Assembly: GCF_026151165.2 (NCBI RefSeq)
Contig: NZ_CP117849.1
Coordinates: 2,604,001-2,668,000, forward strand
Length of the DNA stretch: 64,000 bases
Direction: 5' to 3'
From: Cryobacterium sp. SO2
Lineage (GTDB): Bacteria; Actinomycetota; Actinomycetes; Actinomycetales; Microbacteriaceae
The notes below the pieces were generated by a model. It searched no databases. It was not told where the DNA came from and was given only the letters and a program-made list of their open reading frames with translations. Shown piece by piece: positions 58,505-64,000 of this stretch; positions within the stretch are counted from its first letter, which is position 1, and the number at the start of each line of letters is the position of its first letter. A program made the position numbers and the translations under genes.

Positions 58505-59491
58505 CTAGAGCCACTTCTCCGCGAGGTGCTCGGCCACCACACGGCGGATGGTGCCGCTCTTGCCGCGCAACACGATCGATTCGGTGCGGATCTTCGGGCC
58601 CATCTTGCGCACGCCGCCGACCAGCTGGCCGTCGGTGACGCCGGTGGCGACGAAGTAGGTGTTGTCACTGGTCACGAGGTCGTTCACGCCCAGGATCCGG
58701 TCGAGGTCGTGGCCGGCGTCGATGGCCTTCTGGGCCTCTTCGTCGTCCTTCGGGTGCAACTTGGCCTGGATGAATCCGCCGAGCGCCTTGAGGGCACAGG
58801 CCGTGATGATGCCCTCGGGGGTTCCGCCGATGCCCACGCACATGTCGATGCGGGTCTCGGACAGTGCAGCGTTGATGCCGCCGGCCACGTCGCCGTCGAG
58901 CATCAGCCTGGTGCCGGCACCCGCGGCGCGAACCTCGTCGATGAGGCCAACGTGTCGCGGCCGGTCCAGGATGGCAATGGTCATGTCGGCCACGTCCTTG
59001 CCCTTGGCCTTCGCCAGCGCCCGGATGTTCTCGCCGATCGGCAGGCGCAGGTCCACAACACCGTGGCCCTCCCAACCGGTGACGATCTTGTCCATGTAGA
59101 AGACCGCGCTCGGGTCGTACATGCTGCCGCGGTCGGCGACAGCGATCATGCTCAGGGCGTTCTGGCGGCCGTTGGCCGTGAGCGAGGTGCCGTCGATCGG
59201 GTCGACCGCGATGTCGCAGGAGGGGCCGCGTCCGCTGCCCACGTGCTCGCCGTTGTAGAGCATCGGCGCGTCGTCCTTCTCGCCCTCGCCGATGACGACA
59301 ACGCCGTCGAAATCGACCGTGCCGAGGAACTTGCGCATCGCGTCGACGGCGGCGCCGTCTGCGGCGTTCTTGTCTCCCCGACCGATGAACGGCACCGCGC
59401 GGATGGCGGCGGCTTCGGTGGCCCGCACCAGCTCCATGCCGAGGTTGCGGTCGGGGTGCAGATAGAGAGAAGCGTGTTCGGTATTCACCAT
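58505..59491 (-). CDS. glpX: Class II fructose-1,6-bisphosphatase GlpX
   Basis: A 328-residue gluconeogenic phosphatase converting fructose 1,6-bisphosphate to fructose 6-phosphate. Signature blocks are [47 protein letters not shown] and [13 protein letters not shown]. Class II is the usual FBPase of actinobacteria. It is divergent from fba across 181 bp, pairing two enzymes that act on the same metabolite. Confidence 0.96.
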   Translation of the reverse strand: MVNTEHASLYLHPDRNLGMELVRATEAAAIRAVPFIGRGDKNAADGAAVDAMRKFLGTVDFDGVVVIGEGEKDDAPMLYNGEHVGSGRGPSCDIAVDPIDGTSLTANGRQNALSMIAVADRGSMYDPSAVFYMDKIVTGWEGHGVVDLRLPIGENIRALAKAKGKDVADMTIAILDRPRHVGLIDEVRAAGAGTRLMLDGDVAGGINAALSETRIDMCVGIGGTPEGIITACALKALGGFIQAKLHPKDDEEAQKAIDAGHDLDRILGVNDLVTSDNTYFVATGVTDGQLVGGVRKMGPKIRTESIVLRGKSGTIRRVVAEHLAEKWL

Positions 59492-59631
59492 GGGCAGTAG
59501 TCCTTCGAGGTCGTATGTGGGTTGCTGAGGGACGTTCCGGAACTCAGCCGGGACAGGGCCAGCTTACCCAGGGGGCCTCGGGCGGGACCTTCTACCCGCA
59601 GCGGGCAGAGCGCTGTCACAGCCTGCCTCGC

Positions 59632-59637
59632 TAGACT
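59632..59637 (+). promoter_or_regulatory. -10 element of the fba promoter
   Basis: TAGACT lies 35 bp before the ATG of fba, leaving a short leader with a GAGGAGA ribosome-binding site. I found no convincing -35 element. Confidence 0.45.
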
Positions 59638-59672
59638 TGACGGACAACCCCGCTCGATTTCGAGGAGAAGCA

Positions 59673-60698
59673 ATGCCCATCGCAACCCCAGACCAATACG
59701 CCGAAATGCTGAACAAGGCCAAGTCGAAGGGGTTCGCGTACCCCGCATTCAACGTTTCCTCCTCGCAGTCGATCAACGCCGTACTCCAGGGCCTGACCGA
59801 AGCCGGCTCCGACGGCATCATCCAGGTGACCACCGGAGGCGCAGACTACTTCGCCGGCCACACCGTGAAGAACCGCGCCGCGGGCGCCCTGGCCTTCGCC
59901 AAGTTCGCGCACGCCGTTGCTGACAACTACCCCGTCACCGTGGCCCTGCACACCGACCACTGCCCCAAGGGTGCGCTCGACGACTTCGTCCTGCCCCTGA
60001 TCTCGGCCTCCGAGACCGCAGTCGCCGACGGCTTCAACCCGATCTTCCAGTCGCACATGTGGGACGGCTCCGCCATCGCGCTCGACGAGAACCTTGAGAT
60101 CGCCAAGAGCATCATCACCCGCACCAAGGCGATCAACGCCATCCTCGAGGTCGAGATCGGCGCCGTCGGCGGCGAAGAAGACGGCGTTGAGGGTGACATC
60201 AACGACAACCTCTACACGACCTTCGACGACACCGTCAAGATGATCGAGGCCCTCGGCCTCGGCGAACAGGGCCGCTACATGGCCGCCCTCACCTTCGGCA
60301 ACGTGCACGGCGTCTACAAGCCCGGCAACGTCAAGCTGCGCCCGGAGCTCCTCGCGGAGATCCAGGCCAGCGTCGCCGCCAAGTACGGCACCGCCGCGCT
60401 CCCCCTCGACCTCGTCTTCCACGGTGGCTCCGGCTCGACCGACGCCGAGATCGCCGAGGCCGTGAAGAACGGCGTCGTGAAGATGAACGTCGACACCGAC
60501 ACCCAGTACGCGTTCACCCGCGCCATCGCCGACTATATGCTGAAGAACTACGACGGCGTGCTCAAGGTCGACGGTGAAGTGGGCAACAAGAAGCTCTACG
60601 ACCCGCGCGCCTGGGGCAAGGTGGCCGAGACGGCCATGGCCGCCCGCGTCGCCCAGGCCACGCGTCAGCTCGGCTCCGCCGGACACTCCAACAGCTAG
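59673..60698 (+). CDS. fba: Class II fructose-bisphosphate aldolase
   Basis: A 341-residue zinc-dependent aldolase of glycolysis and gluconeogenesis. The start is at MPIATPDQYAEML; zinc and active-site blocks are VALHTDHCPKGALDDF, QSHMWDGSAI, TFGNVHGVYKPGNVKLRPELL and VFHGGSGSTDAEI, with NVDTDTQYAFTRA binding phosphate. The ATG at 59673 follows CGAGGAGA, so the TTG at 59637 is not used. The codons look strongly biased to C-ending forms, as expected of a highly expressed gene. Confidence 0.97.
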   Translation: MPIATPDQYAEMLNKAKSKGFAYPAFNVSSSQSINAVLQGLTEAGSDGIIQVTTGGADYFAGHTVKNRAAGALAFAKFAHAVADNYPVTVALHTDHCPKGALDDFVLPLISASETAVADGFNPIFQSHMWDGSAIALDENLEIAKSIITRTKAINAILEVEIGAVGGEEDGVEGDINDNLYTTFDDTVKMIEALGLGEQGRYMAALTFGNVHGVYKPGNVKLRPELLAEIQASVAAKYGTAALPLDLVFHGGSGSTDAEIAEAVKNGVVKMNVDTDTQYAFTRAIADYMLKNYDGVLKVDGEVGNKKLYDPRAWGKVAETAMAARVAQATRQLGSAGHSNS

Positions 60699-60724
60699 TC
60701 ACAACGTCTAGCTAAGCGAACCGG

Positions 60725-61294
60725 ATGACGATGGCAGAGAACGTTCCAGACCAGACCCCGGCGGCGACCCCGCCGGTGGACTACCGCCCCCAGCCCCGCT
60801 ACGGCGAGCTGGCTCCGGAAGGCTGGACCTGGGCACCGCCGCAGGACGAACAGGCTCCTGCGGCCTCTGCCGCTCTTCCCCCGGTTTCCGCTCCAGCGCA
60901 GCTGGGATCGGCCGAACGGCCGGTCCCGGCTGCACCGGGCTGGGATCGCCCCATCACCGCGATCCTGCTGGTGCTTGGATTGTTGGGCACCTACCTGACC
61001 ATCTCGATCCTGGTCTCCATGCCGGAGGCCCTGCAGATGCTCTACACGCAGGCGGAACTCGGCACCTACACGGCGGCAGACTCGGTCGCCGCGATCATCA
61101 CGGCCGGCAGCATCAGCCAGGTGGTCATCTGGCTGGCCGCCGCGGCCTCGTCGATCCTGCTCGTGCTCCGCGGCCGGCGCGCGTTCTACGTGCCGCTCAT
61201 CGGCGGCGTCGTGGCCTTTGTGCTCCTGGTTGCCGCCATGGCCGTTGTGCTCGCCGGTGACCCGGCGCTGCTGGACTACTTCGGCCAGCCGTAG
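60725..61294 (+). CDS. DUF6264-like membrane protein
   Basis: A 189-residue protein. The N-terminal 75 residues are Pro/Ala-rich and disordered, with PPVDYRPQPRYGELAPEGWTW, an opening common among small Microbacteriaceae membrane proteins (DUF6264). Three to four TM helices follow (about 76-98, 115-145, 155-180). The function is unknown. The ATG at 60725 is used; the ATG at 60731 is equally possible. It is 26 bp after fba and convergent with ispH. Confidence 0.68.
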   Translation: MTMAENVPDQTPAATPPVDYRPQPRYGELAPEGWTWAPPQDEQAPAASAALPPVSAPAQLGSAERPVPAAPGWDRPITAILLVLGLLGTYLTISILVSMPEALQMLYTQAELGTYTAADSVAAIITAGSISQVVIWLAAAASSILLVLRGRRAFYVPLIGGVVAFVLLVAAMAVVLAGDPALLDYFGQP

Positions 61295-61309
61295 GTTCTC
61301 GGACCCGAA

Positions 61310-62389
61310 CTACTCGGGCCGGCTGACCCGGCCGCCGAGCGCACGCGCATCCGTCTTGCCCTGCAGGTCTTTGCGCAGCTCCTTGGGCAGCGAGAAGAGC
61401 AGGTCTTCCTCTGCCGTCTTGATCTGCTCCACGTCGCCGTAGCCGGCGCCGGCCAGGTCGCGCAACAGCTCCTCGACGAGTTCTTCAGGCACGGATGCGC
61501 CGCTGGTGACACCGACGGTGTTCACGCCGTCGAGCCACTCCTGCTTGACCTCGCTGGCGTAGTCCACCCGATAGGCGGCCTTCGCGCCGTACTCCAGCGC
61601 CACCTCGACGAGGCGCACCGAGTTGGACGAGTTCGCCGAGCCCACCACGATCACCAGGTCGGAGTCGCGGGCGACCTTCTTGATCGCCACCTGACGGTTC
61701 TGGGTGGCGTAGCAGATGTCGTCGCTGGGCGGGTCCTGCAAGTTGGGGAACCGGGCGCGCAGGCGGCGCACGGTCTCCATGGTCTCGTCAACGCTCAGCG
61801 TGGTCTGCGACAGCCAGACGACCTTGTTGGGGTCGCGCACGACGATGGTGTCGGCTTCGTCCGGGCTTCCCACGAGAGTGGTGTGCTCCGGCGCCTCACC
61901 GGCAGTGCCCTCGACCTCTTCATGGCCTTCGTGGCCGATCAGCAAGATCTCGAAGTCGTCGCGGGCGAAACGCACGGCCTCGCGGTGCACCTTGGTGACC
62001 AGCGGGCAGGTCGCGTCGATGGCCATGAGGCCACGGTCGGCGGCGGCGTTCACCACGGCCGGCGACACGCCATGGGCGCTGAAGACGATGTGCGACCCAG
62101 TGGGAACCTCATCGACCTCTTCGACGAAGATGGCGCCCTGCTTCTCGAGCTCGCTCACCACGTGGGTGTTGTGCACGATCTGCTTGCGCACGTAGACGGG
62201 CGCGCCGTACAGCTCCAGGGCCTTCTCCACGGCGATGACCGCCCGGTCGACGCCGGCGCAGTAGCCGCGGGGGGCCGCGAGCAGCACCTTTTTCAGCCCA
62301 TCCACGGGGGTATCCTTGAGCCTGTTGCGCAGACTCGGAATTCTGGGCATGCCAAGGCCGATCACAGGCTTTTCTGTACTGATGCTCAC
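61310..62389 (-). CDS. ispH: 4-hydroxy-3-methylbut-2-enyl diphosphate reductase
   Basis: A 359-residue IspH, the last enzyme of the MEP isoprenoid pathway, making IPP and DMAPP with a [4Fe-4S] cluster. Cluster cysteines are C44 (PRGYCAG), C128 (DATCPLV) and C226 ([11 protein letters not shown]). The active-site His blocks VHNTHVV and FSAHGV, and [15 protein letters not shown], are present. The N-terminal 33 residues exceed the shortest homologues. It begins with GTG at 62389 in a leaderless context and is divergent from xseA. Confidence 0.96.
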   Translation of the reverse strand: MSISTEKPVIGLGMPRIPSLRNRLKDTPVDGLKKVLLAAPRGYCAGVDRAVIAVEKALELYGAPVYVRKQIVHNTHVVSELEKQGAIFVEEVDEVPTGSHIVFSAHGVSPAVVNAAADRGLMAIDATCPLVTKVHREAVRFARDDFEILLIGHEGHEEVEGTAGEAPEHTTLVGSPDEADTIVVRDPNKVVWLSQTTLSVDETMETVRRLRARFPNLQDPPSDDICYATQNRQVAIKKVARDSDLVIVVGSANSSNSVRLVEVALEYGAKAAYRVDYASEVKQEWLDGVNTVGVTSGASVPEELVEELLRDLAGAGYGDVEQIKTAEEDLLFSLPKELRKDLQGKTDARALGGRVSRPE

Positions 62390-62395
62390 CAGACC

Positions 62396-62401
62396 AGTCT
62401 A
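62396..62401 (-). promoter_or_regulatory. -10 element for a leaderless ispH transcript
   Basis: On the minus strand TAGACT ends 6 nt before the GTG at 62389, and there is no ribosome-binding site in between. Confidence 0.5.
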
Positions 62402-62465
62402 AGCGGGCGCGTCTGAACAAACCGTGCGAGCCGGCAGTTCCCGTCGGCGCAGATCCAGGAGACCA

Positions 62466-63692
62466 ATGAACGCTGTCACGATGCCCGCCGCGGGCGACGA
62501 GCCGCCCACCGTCGACGCCCCGTGGCCCGTTGCGGTGCTCTCCAACAAGATCCGCGGCTACATCGAACGGCTCGGCACCGCGTGGGTCGAGGGCGAGATC
62601 GTGCAGTGGGGCGCCAGCGGCGGCAATGTCTACGGCAAGCTCAAGGACCTCTCGGTGGATGCCACCGTGAGTTTCACGGTCTGGTCGTCGGTCAAGGCCC
62701 GCCTCACCGGCGACTTCAAGCAGGGTGACCGGGTGATCGCGCTCGTCAAGCCCAATTACTGGGTCAAGGGCGGCACCCTCACCATGCAGGTCTTCGAGCT
62801 GCGCCACGTGGGCCTCGGCGACCTCCTCGAGCGGCTCGAGCGCCTGCGCGCCCAGCTCAAGGCCGAGGGCCTCTTCGACGTCTCCCGCAAACGACCGCTG
62901 CCGTTCCTGCCGCACCGCATCGGACTGGTCACCGGCAAGGATTCGGACGCCGAGAAAGACGTGCTCCGCAATGCCCAGCTGCGCTGGCCGGCCGTGGACT
63001 TCAGCGTCGTGCACGCCGCCGTGCAGGGCGACCGCATGGTCGGCGAGGTGACCGCGGCCATCCAACGGCTGGATGCCGACCCCGAGGTGGACGTCATCAT
63101 CGTCGCCCGCGGCGGCGGCGACTTCCAGAACCTGCTGGGCTTCAGCGACGAGGGGCTCGTGCGCGCCGTCGCCGCCTGCACCACCCCGGTGGTGAGTGCC
63201 ATCGGGCACGAGGCCGACCGGCCGCTGCTCGACGACGTCGCCGACCTCCGCGCCTCCACCCCCACCGACGCGGCCAAGCGCGTGGTGCCGGATGTCTCCG
63301 ACGAGCTCAACCGGGTGCAACAGGCCAGGGCCAGGCTCAGCGGCCGGCTCACCGGCATCCTCGCCACCGAGGTCGACAGGCTCGGCCAGTTGCGCAGCCG
63401 CCCGGTGCTCGCCGGCTCCGACTGGATCATCGACAGCCGGTCGCAGGACCTCACCCGGTTCGTCGCCCGCGGCGCCGAGCTCGTGCAGCGCACCCTTGAG
63501 CGTGCGGGTTCCAGCGTCGTTGAACTGCGCTCCCAGTTGCGCGCCCTCTCCCCCCAAGGCACCCTCGACCGCGGCTACGCCATCGTGCAGCTGCCGGACG
63601 GCCACGTGCTGCGCACCAGCGACCAGGCGCCGTCGGGCACCGACCTGCTGATCACCGTCGGCGTCGGCACCGTGCCCGCAGTCTCGAAATAA
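62466..63692 (+). CDS. xseA: Exodeoxyribonuclease VII large subunit
   Basis: A 408-residue XseA. The N-terminal OB fold has [43 protein letters not shown]. The catalytic part has [17 protein letters not shown] and [64 protein letters not shown] helical region and the [11 protein letters not shown] end-piece follow. With XseB it degrades single-stranded DNA to oligonucleotides in repair. The ATG at 62466 follows CAGGAGA. Confidence 0.96.
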   Translation: MNAVTMPAAGDEPPTVDAPWPVAVLSNKIRGYIERLGTAWVEGEIVQWGASGGNVYGKLKDLSVDATVSFTVWSSVKARLTGDFKQGDRVIALVKPNYWVKGGTLTMQVFELRHVGLGDLLERLERLRAQLKAEGLFDVSRKRPLPFLPHRIGLVTGKDSDAEKDVLRNAQLRWPAVDFSVVHAAVQGDRMVGEVTAAIQRLDADPEVDVIIVARGGGDFQNLLGFSDEGLVRAVAACTTPVVSAIGHEADRPLLDDVADLRASTPTDAAKRVVPDVSDELNRVQQARARLSGRLTGILATEVDRLGQLRSRPVLAGSDWIIDSRSQDLTRFVARGAELVQRTLERAGSSVVELRSQLRALSPQGTLDRGYAIVQLPDGHVLRTSDQAPSGTDLLITVGVGTVPAVSK

Positions 63693-63710
63693 CGACCGCG
63701 AATGCCGAAA

Positions 63711-63716
63711 TAGAAT
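63711..63716 (+). promoter_or_regulatory. -10-like element before xseB
   Basis: TAGAAT ends 7 nt before the ATG at 63724. The intervening GGAAGAC could also serve as a weak ribosome-binding site, so xseB may be expressed both from here and by read-through from xseA. Confidence 0.4.
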
Positions 63717-63723
63717 GGAAGAC

Positions 63724-63957
63724 ATGACCTCGCCCGCCACCACGCCCACGCCCGCTCCGGTCGACTCTCTCAGCTATGAGCAGGCCAGGGACGAACTGAT
63801 CCGCGTGGTCTCGGTGCTCGAGCAGGGCGCATCGACACTCGAGGAGTCCCTCGCACTCTGGGAGCGCGGCGAGGCTCTCGCGACCCGCTGCGAGGAATGG
63901 CTGATCGGCGCGAAGGCGCGCCTGGACGCCGCGCGCGGCGCGGCCACGGCGGAATGA
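63724..63957 (+). CDS. xseB: Exodeoxyribonuclease VII small subunit
   Basis: A 77-residue XseB. After a Pro/Thr/Ala N-terminus comes the helical family core [55 protein letters not shown]. It binds the C-terminal region of XseA as several copies. I prefer the ATG at 63724 over that at 63715, since the latter is inside the -10-like element. It ends with an ATGA overlap with the next gene. Confidence 0.94.
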   Translation: MTSPATTPTPAPVDSLSYEQARDELIRVVSVLEQGASTLEESLALWERGEALATRCEEWLIGAKARLDAARGAATAE

Positions 63958-64000
63958 GTCGCGCCCCCCGCCCGCCGCGCGTCGTCGCGGAGCTCGGCCG
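63954..64000 (+). CDS. Start of a probable DUF4245 family gene (cut by window end)
   Basis: Only 15 codons plus two bases are visible: [15 protein letters not shown] and then Arg-type codon bases. Pro/Arg-rich N-termini of this kind, with RVVAELGRPE-like sequence directly after xseB, are usual for actinobacterial DUF4245 membrane proteins. The start overlaps the xseB stop by 4 bp. Family assignment rests mainly on position and these few residues. Confidence 0.5.
   Translation, partial: MSRAPRPPRVVAELG

Overview
The window reads as high-GC chromosomal DNA of an actinobacterium, most likely Microbacteriaceae and possibly Cryobacterium-like (the genus is a guess). The grounds are mycothiol-type genes (mshA/mshB), a DtxR/IdeR-type iron box, many GTG starts, several leaderless starts with TANNNT 6-7 nt before the start codon, a tmRNA tag ending in ALAA, a 13E12-type HNH gene, and the prfB-ftsE-ftsX-smpB-ssrA neighbourhood. 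I found no integrase, transposase, CRISPR array or prophage structure.

Layout. 1-2165: the end of a CitA/DcuS-type sensor kinase, its response regulator and a convergent GNAT acetyltransferase. 2273-9008: an ECF sigma factor with a one-TM partner, an IclR regulator, a YceI/ECF sigma/anti-sigma/NmrA group, and a divergent LysG/LysE pair for basic amino-acid export. 9086-12035: a lipoprotein, an XRE-DUF2975 pair with a repeat-rich operator, a ferritin-like protein and a DUF7002-like protein. 12131-23360 (minus strand): a LacI-regulated operon for glycosidic oligosaccharides, with a lipoprotein binding protein, two permeases, a fused double ATPase, an alpha/beta hydrolase, a GH1 and a GH3 beta-glucosidase. 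23530-28029: DUF2252, a PTS EIIBCA transporter and MsrA.

28370-37024 (plus strand): a seven-gene, tightly overlapping surface-polysaccharide cluster (three GT2, a flippase, a GT11 fucosyltransferase-like enzyme, a large multi-TM protein, a dTDP-rhamnose-4-epimerase-like enzyme). It is followed by a structured leader, a 58-residue Cys/His micro-protein and tRNA-Lys. 37584-47035: HisN-like phosphatase, a septum-formation-type lipoprotein, an unusual SGNH-GAF fusion, mshA, mshB, a siderophore-interacting reductase, and an iron-box-controlled siderophore ABC transporter. 47060-49240: a YbdK-type carboxylate-amine ligase divergent from a class II glutamine amidotransferase.

49333-56039: tmRNA, a repeat-flanked 13E12/HNH gene, smpB, ftsX, ftsE, prfB. 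The HNH unit lies between the two trans-translation genes. 56110-64000: an MFS transporter, a deazaflavin-dependent reductase, a pentapeptide-repeat protein, glpX, fba, a DUF6264-like protein, ispH, xseA, xseB and the start of a probable DUF4245 gene.

The best candidates for something undescribed are: a 66-bp palindromic element present twice with compensatory base changes in its stem; the HNH gene flanked by inverted copies of one repeat between ssrA and smpB; the nested inverted-repeat leader of the Cys-rich micro-protein; and the SGNH-GAF fusion that lacks the normal catalytic serine motif.
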